This document shows positions 9,466 through 17,225 of a stretch of 38,091 nucleotides of DNA, piece after piece. The notes under the pieces are model-generated. The model was not told the DNA's origin. It was given only the letters and a program-made list of their open reading frames with translations, and did no database searches. Position 1 is the first letter of the stretch. Every line of letters begins with the position of its first letter. Origin of the DNA: Bacillota bacterium (GTDB taxonomy: Bacteria > Bacillota > Clostridia > Lachnospirales > Lachnospiraceae). Both the position numbers and the translations under genes were made by a program. Location: the NCBI GenBank assembly GCA_902363515.1, contig CABJAN010000028.1:1-38091 (forward strand), read 5' to 3'.

Positions 9466-9493
9466 AAAAAAGAGAAAAGCAAGTGCTTTTCTC
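9464..9493 (-). terminator. Terminator of the ZIP transporter gene
   Basis: Minus strand GAGAAAAGCA (9493-9484), 2-nt loop, TGCTTTTCTC (9481-9472), then eight T. The stem is a perfect 10 bp. Confidence 0.85.
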
Positions 9494-9510
9494 TCCTATT
9501 TTACTCCAAT

Positions 9511-10290
9511 TTATCCCAGAGCCACATCCAAAATCATCATTAACACAAATCCTGCTGCAAACCCTATGGTTCCTATGTTGCTGTGTTCTCCCTGGCTGGC
9601 CTCCGGAATCAGTTCCTCCACTACCACATAAATCATGGCTCCCGCTGCAAATGCCAACAGATAAGGCAGCACAGGCTGAATCAGAGAAAATAATAAAATG
9701 GTCACAAAAGCGGCCACAGGTTCCACAATACCAGAGCCTACACCATAGAAAAATGCCCTTCCTTTTCCCATACCCTCTTCGCTTCTTAAAGGCAGGGAAA
9801 TCACAGCTCCCTCCGGAAAATTCTGAATAGCAATTCCCAGGGACAGCGCCATGGCTGCTGCCAGGGTAATCTCCGTATTCTCTGCCATCATACCAGCAAA
9901 CACCACACCAACTGCCATCCCTTCCGGAATGTTATGAAGGGTCACTGCCAGCACCAGCATGGTAGTTTTCTTCAGACTGCTTTTCTTTCCCTCTGGCTTA
10001 TCCTCTCCCAGATGTAAATGGGGAACCAGACGGTCCATGCCAAGCAGAAATAAAATTCCCAGCACAAATCCCGCTGCTGCAGGTATAAAAGCAAACTTTC
10101 CCATAGTTTCAGACATATCCATAGCCGGTATAAGAAGTGACCACACCGAAGCAGCCACCATAACCCCGGAAGCAAAGCCCAAAAGCCCCTTCTGAACCAA
10201 AGGTTTTATTTCCCGTCTCAGGAAAAATACGCATCCTGCTCCAAGAGCAGTTCCCAAAAAAGGAAGCAGGATTCCAATCCATAATTCCAT
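9511..10290 (-). CDS. ZIP-family metal permease (ZupT-like)
   Basis: A 259-residue integral membrane protein with about eight hydrophobic segments. The binuclear metal site motifs HNIPEGMA and NFPEGA identify the ZIP/GufA branch, and a His-containing loop (RLVPHLHLGED) joins segments 3 and 4. Members import zinc, iron or manganese into the cytoplasm. The frame opens with two close ATGs (10296 and 10290). GAGG stands 8 nt before the second and only 2 nt before the first, so 10290 is preferred. Single-gene unit with terminator 9464-9493. Metal preference cannot be told. Confidence 0.88.
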   Translation of the reverse strand: MELWIGILLPFLGTALGAGCVFFLRREIKPLVQKGLLGFASGVMVAASVWSLLIPAMDMSETMGKFAFIPAAAGFVLGILFLLGMDRLVPHLHLGEDKPEGKKSSLKKTTMLVLAVTLHNIPEGMAVGVVFAGMMAENTEITLAAAMALSLGIAIQNFPEGAVISLPLRSEEGMGKGRAFFYGVGSGIVEPVAAFVTILLFSLIQPVLPYLLAFAAGAMIYVVVEELIPEASQGEHSNIGTIGFAAGFVLMMILDVALG

Positions 10291-10323
10291 GAGCATTTCC
10301 TCACTTTCTTACTTGTTTTCCTC

Positions 10324-10353
10324 ATTATACACAGAGAATGCTATAAATTGCAA
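10324..10353 (-). promoter_or_regulatory. Promoter of the ZIP gene
   Basis: Minus strand TTGCAA (10348-10353), 18-bp spacer, TATAAT (10324-10329). The start site would lie near 10317. Confidence 0.65.
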
Positions 10354-10450
10354 TTAATTCTGTACTTTTTTCATCCACTTTTCATTTCCATTTCTTTTAT
10401 TCTTCATTTTCTGTCTTTTATCCATTTTTATAGAAGTATGCTCTTCCTGC

Positions 10451-10459
10451 TGTTATAAT
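10451..10459 (+). promoter_or_regulatory. Extended -10 promoter of the DUF1648 gene
   Basis: TGT-TATAAT is an extended -10 element (TG at 10451-10452, TATAAT at 10454-10459). No good -35 is present, as usual for this class. It lies 40 bp before ATG 10500. Confidence 0.6.
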
Positions 10460-10499
10460 ATGCTTAAAGAAAAACAAGTTGTAGAAAGGAGTGACCCCT

Positions 10500-11012
10500 A
10501 TGTCACAAGAATGGAAACTGCCAAATACCAGATTTCATAAAATCATGAATCTTTTTTCTCTCCTTTTGCTCCTGGGAATGTTTCTCTACACTGCCATCAA
10601 ATGGCCTTCTCTTCCCCAGACCATTGCCACGCATTTTAATTTCATGGGAGAGGCAGACGGATGGGGAGGCAAGGGAAACATCTGGCTTATGCCTGTTATG
10701 AGTCTTCTGCTCTATCTGCTTTTAACTGCAACCACCTATTTTCCCGGTATCTGGAATGTTCCGGGTCCGGTCACAGCCTATAACAAAAACTGGATCTACC
10801 GGAATGTGAAAAATCTTCTGGTATTCTCAAAATTTGTTATTCTGCTGAATTTTTCTTATATTAATTACTGTACCATACAGGAAAAATGTATGGGCTGGTT
10901 GTCCACCGTATGCTTTCTGGGACTGCTGTTTGGCTCTGTGATTTATTTCTTTATCAGATGCAAACGGGTTCCTCCACTTAATGAGGAACCCGAAGAATTT
11001 GATGGATTTTAA
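10500..11012 (+). CDS. DUF1648-domain membrane protein
   Basis: A 170-residue protein with about four membrane segments. The loop after segment 1 (LPQTIATHFNFMGEADGWG, then GK) is the DUF1648 signature shared with SdpI-like immunity proteins. The C-terminal SdpI half is absent, so it is a DUF1648-only member; function unknown, possibly envelope stress or bacteriocin tolerance. The frame is open from GTG 10491, but AAAGGAG (10485-10491) covers that codon and sits 8 nt before ATG 10500, which is taken as the start. Confidence 0.75.
   Translation: MSQEWKLPNTRFHKIMNLFSLLLLLGMFLYTAIKWPSLPQTIATHFNFMGEADGWGGKGNIWLMPVMSLLLYLLLTATTYFPGIWNVPGPVTAYNKNWIYRNVKNLLVFSKFVILLNFSYINYCTIQEKCMGWLSTVCFLGLLFGSVIYFFIRCKRVPPLNEEPEEFDGF
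10966..10991. other. Hairpin inside the 3' end of the DUF1648 gene
   Basis: GGGTTCCTC (10966-10974) and GAGGAACCC (10983-10991) form a perfect 9-bp stem, within the last 16 codons. It may help end transcription where this gene and araD converge (6 bp between stops), but no U-tract follows directly. Confidence 0.4.
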
Positions 11013-11018
11013 TTTTCT

Positions 11019-11714
11019 TTACTCCACTTTCTGTCCATAATAAGCATTTGCCCCATGCTTCCGGAAATAATGCTTATCCTGTAATTCCTGGGGCGCTGGC
11101 TGCACCTGTGGGTTGATTTTCTCACAGCGGGCAGCCATTTTTGCCACCTCTTCTAATACCACAGCATTATGTACTGCCTCATGTCCGTCCTTACCCCAGG
11201 TAAATGGCCCATGATTTTTGCAAAGTACTGCCGGAACAGCCTCATAGTCTTTATCTTTAAAATATTCTGCAATGAGAAGTCCTGTATTCTTCTCATAAGC
11301 ACCTTCAATTTCTTCCTTGGTCAGGCATCTCACGCAGGGAATTTCGCCATACATATAATCTGCATGGGTAGTTCCATAGCATGGAATTCCTCTTCCAGCC
11401 TGTGCCCAGCTTGTGGCCCAGGAAGAATGAGTATGTACTACGCCGCCAATATTAGGAAAAGCCTTGTACAACTCTATATGTGTAGGAGTATCAGAAGAAG
11501 GATTGTATTTCCCTTCAATTTTATTTCCTTCCAAATCCATAATAACCATATCTTCTGGTGTCAACTTATCATAATCTACACCACTTGGTTTAATAGCAAA
11601 ATACCCTGTCTGCCGATCAATCTGGCTTACATTTCCCCATGTAAAGGTTACCAGTCCATATTTTGGCAGAAGCATATTTGCCTCATACACTGCTTTTTTC
11701 AGTTCTTCTAACAT
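11019..11714 (-). CDS. araD: L-ribulose-5-phosphate 4-epimerase
   Basis: A 231-residue class II aldolase-fold enzyme interconverting L-ribulose-5-P and D-xylulose-5-P. The zinc site is visible as His94-x-His96 (VVHTHSSW) and His168 (KNHGPF); Asp75, TWGNVS and KPSGVDY are substrate or phosphate motifs. The length equals E. coli AraD. It overlaps the upstream araR gene by 7 bp, so the two are one operon. araA and araB are not in the window. Paralogs acting on ascorbate-derived substrates (UlaF/SgbE) look alike; the araR partner favours arabinose. Confidence 0.92.
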   Translation of the reverse strand: MLEELKKAVYEANMLLPKYGLVTFTWGNVSQIDRQTGYFAIKPSGVDYDKLTPEDMVIMDLEGNKIEGKYNPSSDTPTHIELYKAFPNIGGVVHTHSSWATSWAQAGRGIPCYGTTHADYMYGEIPCVRCLTKEEIEGAYEKNTGLLIAEYFKDKDYEAVPAVLCKNHGPFTWGKDGHEAVHNAVVLEEVAKMAARCEKINPQVQPAPQELQDKHYFRKHGANAYYGQKVE

Positions 11715-12844
11715 TTCCTTTGTTCCTCCTGTTTTTCCTTTTTGATTTCCTGGTTTCTTCTGATAACAGAATTTCCCTTTATGAATTCCGGCTGAATCAG
11801 TCTTGGTATCTGACTTTTCTCTTCCGGTATCTCCCTGATTTTTTCCAACAGCAGTTCTGCTGCCATTTCTCCCAGCTTTTCCTGGGGATGAGCAATAGTT
11901 GTAAGCTTCAAATCTCCCGCTGCCATAAAAGAATTGTCATACCCTGTAACAGAAATATCTTCGGGCACCCTTTTTCCCAATTCTTTTAAAGCCCGGATTA
12001 CATCCACTGCAATCTGGTCATTATAACATACAATCCCATCCACTTTCATGCCCTGCTCCAAAATCTGCTTCACTGCCAACGCTGGCTTGCGCTTCCGGTC
12101 CTCTGTGTGAAACCACACCACCCGGTCCGGGTCATAAGAAAAACCGGCTTCCTGCAAGGCTTTCACATAGCCCTTGTGCCGCTCTTTCCCCTGGAAATCA
12201 TCTGCCTTAAACATTCCTATAAGATTCTGGTGTCCCATGTCCAGAAGATAGCGTGTCACCAGGTAACCTCCCTGGCAGTCATCCATAAGAATATGGGGTT
12301 TCTCCTGCATCTGGGAATACACACCCTGAATAAACACATAAGGAATCTGGTACTCATCCAAAAGACCATACAAGTTCATATGTCTGCACAGAATCTGGCT
12401 TTTGCTTGGCTCAATAATCAGCCCGTCAATATCCTTAGTCAGAATATCTTCTAACACCTTTGCCTCCATGCTTCGGCTGTTGGCTGTATTTTTCAAAATA
12501 ATGCTATATCCGTTGGCTGTGAGCACCTTATCCATTCCCTGTATGAGCCTGGGAAAAATATAATCTGAAATATAGGTGGTAATCACTGCAATATTTTTGG
12601 ACTGCTTTAAATGGCACATGCGCTCTGAGCAAAAAGTTCCCCTGCCATGTTCAGCCACAATGTAGCCTTCCTGTGCCAGAATGGATAAGGCTTTGCGAAC
12701 CGTATGTCTGCTAATCTGATATTTTGCAGAAAGCTCATTTTCCGAAGGCAGTTTTTCTCCTGCTTTTACTCTTCCGCTTAAAATAGAATCCTTGATTTCT
12801 TCCACGAGGATATAATACTTTGTTTTTCCGTTTTCCTGATTCAT
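11708..12844 (-). CDS. araR: AraR-like repressor: GntR DNA-binding plus LacI-type sugar domain
   Basis: 378 residues. The N-terminus (about 7-72) is a GntR-type winged helix ([37 protein letters not shown]). Residues 83-360 form a LacI/periplasmic-binding effector domain ([25 protein letters not shown]). This unusual pairing is that of Bacillus AraR, the arabinose-responsive repressor. The C-terminal tail is Lys/Glu-rich. Start ATG 12844 has AAGGAGG. Three TTGTAC repeats lie in its promoter, suggesting autoregulation. It leads the araR-araD operon. Confidence 0.88.
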   Translation of the reverse strand: MNQENGKTKYYILVEEIKDSILSGRVKAGEKLPSENELSAKYQISRHTVRKALSILAQEGYIVAEHGRGTFCSERMCHLKQSKNIAVITTYISDYIFPRLIQGMDKVLTANGYSIILKNTANSRSMEAKVLEDILTKDIDGLIIEPSKSQILCRHMNLYGLLDEYQIPYVFIQGVYSQMQEKPHILMDDCQGGYLVTRYLLDMGHQNLIGMFKADDFQGKERHKGYVKALQEAGFSYDPDRVVWFHTEDRKRKPALAVKQILEQGMKVDGIVCYNDQIAVDVIRALKELGKRVPEDISVTGYDNSFMAAGDLKLTTIAHPQEKLGEMAAELLLEKIREIPEEKSQIPRLIQPEFIKGNSVIRRNQEIKKEKQEEQRKC

Positions 12845-12854
12845 GTTATCCTCC

Positions 12855-12899
12855 TTGTACTTTCATTGTACAACTTGTACGCATGTATTCACAAGTTGT
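12855..12899 (-). promoter_or_regulatory. araR promoter with repeated TTGTAC operator half-sites
   Basis: Minus strand promoter TTGTGA (12889-12894), 18-bp spacer, TACAAT (12865-12870). TTGTAC occurs three times (12855-12860, 12866-12871, 12875-12880). ACAACTTGT (12870-12878) and ACAAGTTGT (12891-12899) form a perfect 9-bp inverted repeat. AraR sites in Bacillus contain TTGTACG-type halves, so this is a plausible self-operator. Confidence 0.6.
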
Positions 12900-12901
12900 T
12901 C

Positions 12902-13156
12902 TTATTCTTTTTTTATACACCGGTCCTCCTGGATTTCCACCAGAATAATGTCCTCCCCAATTTGGCGAATACAGGAAAAGGGAATCACATATTCTGCTGC
13001 CGGGCCAAACAAGCCGCACACTTTTCCCGGAACCGGAACAATCAGGGCTTCCACACACCCTGTTTTGCAGTTAAATTCTATGTCCAGAGGACATCCCAAA
13101 GTCCTGCAGGAACAAATATTCACCACTTCCTTTTGCCGAAGCTCACAGACACGCAT
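12902..13156 (-). CDS. YlmC/YmxH-family PRC-barrel sporulation protein
   Basis: An 84-residue PRC-barrel protein. RVCELRQKEVVNI, the bipartite LG..DIEF and the ending EYVIPFSCIRQIGEDIILVEI are the YlmC/YmxH signature, seen in nearly all spore-forming Firmicutes; the exact role is unknown. It carries six cysteines. The start at ATG 13156 directly follows a long hairpin, and the only ribosome-like site, AGGGGG, is part of that hairpin's 3' arm. It is 57 bp upstream of araR. Confidence 0.8.
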   Translation of the reverse strand: MRVCELRQKEVVNICSCRTLGCPLDIEFNCKTGCVEALIVPVPGKVCGLFGPAAEYVIPFSCIRQIGEDIILVEIQEDRCIKKE

Positions 13157-13210
13157 AAAAACCCCCTGGATTTCTAGTCTTATAGTATCCTATGAATCCA
13201 GAGGGTTTTT
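13157..13210 (-). terminator. Terminator-like hairpin abutting the ymxH-type start codon
   Basis: Arms 13195-13210 and 13157-13172 (AAAAACCCCCTGGATT on plus) pair over 16 bp with one mismatch; loop 22 nt. Read on the minus strand the 3' arm ends GGGGG-TTTTT and the next base begins the ATG of 12902-13156. It may end kdgK transcription, and it also holds the only Shine-Dalgarno-like sequence of the following gene. Confidence 0.6.
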
Positions 13211-13247
13211 CAACACTATTTTTTATTTTAAATTTGGAAGGAATGCG

Positions 13248-13266
13248 GGACCCATCTGGGGTCCCA
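13248..13266. repeat. Short GC-rich inverted repeat
   Basis: GGGACCC (13248-13254), 5-nt loop, GGGTCCC (13260-13266), in the spacer between kdgK and the ymxH-type gene. No U-tract follows on either strand. The rest of 13211-13315 shows nothing. Confidence 0.35.
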
Positions 13267-13315
13267 TGTATGAAAATGTTCCCTAATGGCAATAAGGGTT
13301 GGCATTTACAACATA

Positions 13316-14341
13316 TTATCTCTGAACACGGCCTGAACCATCTCCACCTGCCAGTTTAGAAACTTCGTCCATGGAAACCATATTAAAGTCCCCTTCAATA
13401 GAATGTTTCAGGCAGGATGCAGCTACTGCAAATTCAATCGTAGACTGAGCATCATATCCGTTTAAGCATGCACAGATTAATCCACCACCAAAGGAGTCAC
13501 CGCCACCTACACGGTCAACAATGTGCATTTTGTATTTTTTGCTGAAGTAGTAGTCAGTTCCGTCATATAACATAGCAGACCAGTTGTTATCATTTGCAGA
13601 TAAAGATTCACGAAGAGTAATAGCAACTTTCTGGAATCCGAAACGGTCAGCTAACTGTTTTGCAACATCTTTGTATCCTTCATGGTTTACAGTACCTGTA
13701 GTAACGTCTGTGTTTGCAGCTTTGATTCCGAATACGTCAGCAGCATCTTCTTCGTTTGCAATACATACGTCTACATATTTGCAGATTTCGCCCATAACCT
13801 GTCCTGCTTTTTCTTTGGACCACAGTTTGTTTCTGTAGTTTAAGTCACAGGAAATAGTAAGACCTGCTTCTTTTGCAGCTTTACAAGCATCCAGGCAGAT
13901 AGCAGCTACTTCATCATTTAATGCTGGTGTGATACCTGTGAAATGGAACCATTCAGCACCATCGAAAATGTTTTTCCAGTCAAAGTCTTCTCTGGAAGCT
14001 GTTGCGATAGAAGATCCTGCACGGTCATAGATAACTTTGGATGGTCTCTGGGAAGCACCTTTTTCCAGGAAGTAGATACCTACACGGTCACCACCACGAA
14101 CAATATCAGTTGTATCAACACCGTATTTTCTCAGGGAGTTGATTGCAGCCTGTCCAATTTCGTGTTTTGGAAGTTTTGTAACAAATTTTGCATCAAAACC
14201 GTAGTTTGCTAAAGATACAGCTACGTTTGCTTCTCCGCCGCCGTAGGTTGCTCCAAAGGTATCAGCCTGCACGAAACGATAATATCCTTCCGGAGCCAGT
14301 CTTAACATAATTTCACCAAATGTAATAACTTTCTTTGCCAT
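13316..14341 (-). CDS. kdgK: 2-dehydro-3-deoxygluconate kinase (PfkB family)
   Basis: A 341-residue ribokinase-fold sugar kinase. GGGEANVAVSLANYG is PfkB signature 1, and the anion hole and catalytic base are in VGGGDSFGGG (Asp282). It phosphorylates KDG to KDPG with ATP in the cytoplasm. Its place 31 bp downstream of eda, which splits KDPG, and the divergent IclR regulator fix the substrate much better than the family alone. Start ATG 14341 follows AGAGGAGA. The codons are smooth and highly biased, suggesting strong expression. Length is typical. Confidence 0.92.
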   Translation of the reverse strand: MAKKVITFGEIMLRLAPEGYYRFVQADTFGATYGGGEANVAVSLANYGFDAKFVTKLPKHEIGQAAINSLRKYGVDTTDIVRGGDRVGIYFLEKGASQRPSKVIYDRAGSSIATASREDFDWKNIFDGAEWFHFTGITPALNDEVAAICLDACKAAKEAGLTISCDLNYRNKLWSKEKAGQVMGEICKYVDVCIANEEDAADVFGIKAANTDVTTGTVNHEGYKDVAKQLADRFGFQKVAITLRESLSANDNNWSAMLYDGTDYYFSKKYKMHIVDRVGGGDSFGGGLICACLNGYDAQSTIEFAVAASCLKHSIEGDFNMVSMDEVSKLAGGDGSGRVQR

Positions 14342-14372
14342 TGTTCTTTCTCCTCTTAATCTTTGTGTTTTC

Positions 14373-15014
14373 TTATTTATTTCTGATAGAAGCAGCTAAT
14401 TTTACAGCTTCTTCTGTAAGAGTTTTGATTTCATCAAATTTTCCGGCTTTTACTAAATCGCCTTTTACCATCCAGCTTCCGCCGCAGGCAATGATTTTGT
14501 CGCAGCTTAAATAGCTTTCCAGATTTTTAGCGCTTACACCGCCTGTAGGCATGAACTTCAGCCCAACATAAGGTGCTGCCATAGCTTTAATAGTAGCTAC
14601 GCCGCCGAACTGCTCTGCCGGGAAGAATTTTACTACTTTTAATCCTCTCTTAACAGCCTGTGCAACTTCGGATGGTGTAATGCATCCTGGGAATACCGGA
14701 ATCTCTTTTTCCAGACAGTAATCTACGATTTCAGGGTCAAATCCAGGGCTTACAATGAATTTTGCTCCTGCTGCTACTGCGCGGTCAACCTGTTCAATAG
14801 TAAGAACGGTACCAGCGCCTACAAACATATCCGGATATTCTGTGGTCATTACACGAATGGATTCCTCAGCGGCTGCAGTACGGAAAGTTACTTCTGCACA
14901 TGGAAGTCCTCCCTCTACTAATGCTTTTGCCAGAGGTGCTGCATCCTTAACATCCTCTAAAACAACAACCGGTACTACTCCAAATCCTGCAATTTTCTCT
15001 GCTACTGTACTCAT
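14373..15014 (-). CDS. eda: KDPG (and possibly KHG) aldolase
   Basis: 213 residues. A trimeric class I aldolase cleaving 2-keto-3-deoxy-6-phosphogluconate to pyruvate and glyceraldehyde-3-P, the last step of hexuronate degradation. Glu41 and Arg45 (AEVTFRT) and Schiff-base Lys129 (VVKFFPAEQFGG) are in place; GAGTV and TPSEV bind phosphate or substrate. It is first gene of the eda-kdgK operon, has AAAGGAGG before ATG 15014, and is driven by the strong promoter at 15091-15118 with an operator in its leader. Confidence 0.95.
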   Translation of the reverse strand: MSTVAEKIAGFGVVPVVVLEDVKDAAPLAKALVEGGLPCAEVTFRTAAAEESIRVMTTEYPDMFVGAGTVLTIEQVDRAVAAGAKFIVSPGFDPEIVDYCLEKEIPVFPGCITPSEVAQAVKRGLKVVKFFPAEQFGGVATIKAMAAPYVGLKFMPTGGVSAKNLESYLSCDKIIACGGSWMVKGDLVKAGKFDEIKTLTEEAVKLAASIRNK

Positions 15015-15041
15015 TTGCTACGTCCTCCTTTATTTTATCTT

Positions 15042-15060
15042 CGTTTCACATTATGAAACG
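15042..15060. promoter_or_regulatory. Candidate KdgR-type operator in the eda leader
   Basis: CGTTTCA-N5-TGAAACG, a perfect 7-bp inverted repeat. It lies about 25-40 bp past the predicted eda start site, where a bound repressor would block elongation. TGAAAC/GTTTCA halves are those of known KdgR sites. A weaker second copy overlaps it at about 15054-15070. Confidence 0.6.
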
Positions 15061-15090
15061 TTATTTCGCAATATGATATCCTTTATTTGC

Positions 15091-15118
15091 ATTATACTAC
15101 TGCATTCTTAAATGTCAA
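15091..15118 (-). promoter_or_regulatory. Strong sigma-A promoter of eda-kdgK
   Basis: Minus strand perfect TTGACA (15113-15118), 16-bp spacer, perfect TATAAT (15091-15096). Confidence 0.85.
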
Positions 15119-15165
15119 GAGAAAGTAAAAATTTTTCTGTTGAATTTTCTGTTCCATATTTCTGG

Positions 15166-15194
15166 TTGCCACCTTCTTTGGAACGTGCTACAAT
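15166..15194 (+). promoter_or_regulatory. Promoter of the IclR-type regulator
   Basis: TTGCCA (15166-15171), 17-bp spacer, TACAAT (15189-15194). GTTCCA (15151-15156) and TGGAAC (15179-15184) are inverted around the -35, a possible self-regulation site. The start site near 15201 excludes the upstream extension of the frame. Confidence 0.6.
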
Positions 15195-15229
15195 CATGCC
15201 TATATGAACGTGAAAGAAGGAGAAGTATT

Positions 15230-15988
15230 ATGGAAAACAAAAATCCCATCCAGGTTGCAGACCGCCTGTTTCTTGTAATGGAACAACTGGCTGAAACCGG
15301 ACCGGTAACTTTGGCCGAGCTGTGCAGCCATCTGGATTTAAACAAAAGTACGGTTCACCGACTGCTAAGCTCTTTGATGTATATGGAATATGTGAAGCAG
15401 GACAGCGAAACCGGAAAATATTCTCTCTCCTTTAAGCTGCTTGGTCTTTCCAATAAACTTTTAAGCCACATTGATATTCTGGATACGGTTCGCCCCTGTC
15501 TGAAAAAGCTTTCTGAAGAAACCGGAGAAACGGTACATTTTGTCCAACTGGACGGGCTGGAAGCTGTGTACATTTATAAAGAGGAATCTCATCAGAATTC
15601 CATTCGCATGGTATCCAAGGTTGGAAGCCGCATTCCTCTTTACTGCTCCGGCGTTGGCAAAGCCATGATGGCAGACATGCCAGCCTCCCAGGTACAGGCA
15701 ATCTGGGAAGATAGCTCCATTGAGAAATTAACGCCTCATACTATTGTAGATTATACCCAATTTTCAGAAAAAATAAAAGAGGTGCGTGCAAAAGGATATG
15801 CTTTAGATGATGAAGAAAATGAACTGGGTGTCCGCTGTATTGCAGTGAGTGTTCCTGACTACAAAGGACGCCCCAAATATGCATTCTCTATTTCGGCTCC
15901 CATAGCCAGAATGTCAGATGAGCGTATAGAAGAACTGGCACACATTGTACTCCAGGTCAAGGAAGAAATCTGCCAGTGTATGAAATAA
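15230..15988 (+). CDS. IclR-family regulator of the KDG operon (KdgR-like)
   Basis: 252 residues. The N-terminal winged helix-turn-helix covers about 10-70 (VTLAELCSHLDLNKSTVHRLL). The C-terminal GAF-like ligand domain (about 90-250) has the usual IRMVSKVGSRIPLYCSGVGKA and DDEENELGVRCIAVSV. It is divergent from eda-kdgK, so it most likely senses a KDG-pathway intermediate and represses that operon through the TGAAAC palindrome. AAGGAG (15217-15222) is 7 nt before ATG 15230, and the promoter sits inside the longer open frame, so the 30 extra codons from 15140 are not translated. Confidence 0.85.
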   Translation: MENKNPIQVADRLFLVMEQLAETGPVTLAELCSHLDLNKSTVHRLLSSLMYMEYVKQDSETGKYSLSFKLLGLSNKLLSHIDILDTVRPCLKKLSEETGETVHFVQLDGLEAVYIYKEESHQNSIRMVSKVGSRIPLYCSGVGKAMMADMPASQVQAIWEDSSIEKLTPHTIVDYTQFSEKIKEVRAKGYALDDEENELGVRCIAVSVPDYKGRPKYAFSISAPIARMSDERIEELAHIVLQVKEEICQCMK

Positions 15989-15999
15989 AAACTTTAAAG

Positions 16000-16050
16000 T
16001 CTCCCATACAATTCTGTGTTTTCAACTTTTGAACTGTATAGGAGATTTTT
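16000..16050 (+). terminator. Terminator of the IclR-type gene
   Basis: TCTCCCATACAATTC (16000-16014) and GAACTGTATAGGAGA (16031-16045) pair over 15 bp including G-U pairs, and T6 follows. After it, 16051-16211 is AT-rich and shows no gene. Confidence 0.85.
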
Positions 16051-16211
16051 ATTTTCCAAATCTCTATGCAAAATCAAGAAAAAAATCTTTCTTTTTCATA
16101 AATCCTGTGATAGAATAAAGAAAAAGCATTATTTTCTTATTATCTATTGGCTCAACCAATCTATTTTCAATTCTTATTTCGGAAAATTCAAGCCTTTCCC
16201 GTAAGAAGCTG

Positions 16212-16235
16212 GAGATTCCGAAAAACCGGAATCTC
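16212..16235 (+). repeat. Hairpin ahead of the shortened Rpn-like gene
   Basis: GAGATTCC (16212-16219), 8-nt loop, GGAATCTC (16228-16235): a perfect 8-bp stem 12 nt before AAAGGAGG. There is no U-tract, so it is more likely a 5' stabiliser or a regulatory fold. Confidence 0.4.
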
Positions 16236-16261
16236 TGAAAACCAAATAAAGGAGGTTCTAA

Positions 16262-16966
16262 ATGAATGAAAAACAGATAAAGAAAAAAAAGGACAACGCT
16301 GCCCTTTGCCAGAATGCCAAGACCAATCTACAGTGGCATCCAGCTTTTGTTGCAGGAATACAAATTGAATTCGGAGAAGAAGCGGATTATTTAACCTTTA
16401 CTCCAGAGCATTTACTTGGAACAAAGCCCATGCAAATAGATGTTTTGATTAAAAAGGAGTCTTATCCCAGGAAATTAATCCGACATCTGCAAAAAACACA
16501 TAATTATCAGAGCAAAGAAATAGAATCAGGAATCTATTATATAATTGGGGCACCTCTCCCTATTCAGATTATCGTAACCTCAAAACTATCTAAAAAAGAA
16601 AATCTGTGGCTTGGAAATCTAACCAATCATTTAAAAAACATAGAAGAAGTGCAAGACTTGCTTAGTGAATATAAAAAACACAAAAAAGATACACTTTACG
16701 AATCCGTAATGGATATTATTGTAAAAGCAAATCAGAAACTATTTGAGAAGGAAGGTGATGCTATGTGTAAAGCATTAGAAGAGTTAATGAAAGATGAGCT
16801 GGAAGCCCAAATGTTAAAGGGAAAAGCAATCGGAGCTGTGCAAGGTGAAAACCGCGTAAATGAACTAAATCAGAAGCTTATCAATCTTGGACGAATAGAT
16901 GACATTTTAAAATCAGTCACTGACAAACTTTATCAGCAAAAATTATTTAAAGAATTCAACCTTTAA
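16262..16966 (+). CDS. Rpn-like (PDDEXK-type) protein lacking part of its core
   Basis: 234 residues. The N-terminus (LQWHPAFVAGIQIEFGEEAD, then LLGTKPMQIDVLIKK) matches a large Lachnospiraceae family that, from memory, continues with a GKIFR...IEYKSP..YLSIDDFYK segment holding the ExK nuclease motif. Here the sequence jumps from QIDVLIKK (about 58-65) to SYPRKLIRHLQK, which belongs after that segment, so roughly 60-70 residues are missing. Asp of IDVL is kept and ExK is lost. The C-terminal helical part (VMDIIVKANQKLFEKEGD, MCKALEELMKDELE) is intact. The frame is open and the ribosome site AAAGGAGG (16248-16255) is strong, so it may be made as an inactive protein. Confidence 0.65.
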   Translation: MNEKQIKKKKDNAALCQNAKTNLQWHPAFVAGIQIEFGEEADYLTFTPEHLLGTKPMQIDVLIKKESYPRKLIRHLQKTHNYQSKEIESGIYYIIGAPLPIQIIVTSKLSKKENLWLGNLTNHLKNIEEVQDLLSEYKKHKKDTLYESVMDIIVKANQKLFEKEGDAMCKALEELMKDELEAQMLKGKAIGAVQGENRVNELNQKLINLGRIDDILKSVTDKLYQQKLFKEFNL

Positions 16967-17001
16967 AAGAGAGTTGCTGCCCAATGCAGCAACTCTCTTT
17001 T
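16965..17001. terminator. Bidirectional hairpin terminator
   Basis: AAAAGAGAGTTGCTGC (16965-16980), loop CCAAT, GCAGCAACTCTCTTTT (16986-17001): a perfect 16-bp stem between two converging genes. The U-run is part of the stem in both directions. It overlaps the stop of the plus-strand gene and lies 3 bp past the stop of the minus-strand gene. Confidence 0.85.
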
Positions 17002-17004
17002 AAC

Positions 17005-17199
17005 TTATTCTTCCTCCTTCTTCCTGTGCTTTCTCCGATATTTCACACATTCTGTCAGCAGATATTCAATCTGTCCATTCATGGAACGGAAATCGTCCTC
17101 TGCCCACTGGGCAATTTCATTCCACAGGGCAGCCGACAGTCTCAACGGTACTTGCTTTTTTGCTTTTTCTTTTCCCTTATTCTTGCTTTCGTTTTCCAG
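17005..17199 (-). CDS. Arc-type ribbon-helix-helix DNA-binding protein, non-ATG start
   Basis: A 64-residue protein. After a basic N-terminal tail (NKGKEKAKKQ) comes a beta strand VPLRLS (17-22), helix 1 LWNEIAQWAEDD, turn FRSMNGQ and helix 2 IEYLLTECVKYRR, the classic Arc/MetJ layout. No ATG, GTG or TTG lies between the in-frame stop (17206-17208) and the fold. AAGGTGGTGA (17206-17215) is an excellent ribosome site; CTG (17197-17199, 9 nt away) or ATT (17200-17202, 6 nt) must be the start. Relatives, as I recall them, begin M-E-N, which fits CTG-GAA-AAC. It begins about 26 bp after the SPFH stop and would be co-translated. It probably binds the palindromes in front of that operon. Confidence 0.75.
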   Translation of the reverse strand: MENESKNKGKEKAKKQVPLRLSAALWNEIAQWAEDDFRSMNGQIEYLLTECVKYRRKHRKKEEE

Positions 17200-17225
17200 A
17201 ATGTGTCACCACCTTACCGTATTTT

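Noticed and set aside
15140..15229. N-terminal extension of the IclR-type protein
   Set aside because: It contains the promoter of the gene, and AAGGAG is placed for ATG 15230.
16016..16204. 62-codon plus-strand open frame after the IclR-type gene
   Set aside because: It begins inside a terminator, has no ribosome site and has AT-driven composition.
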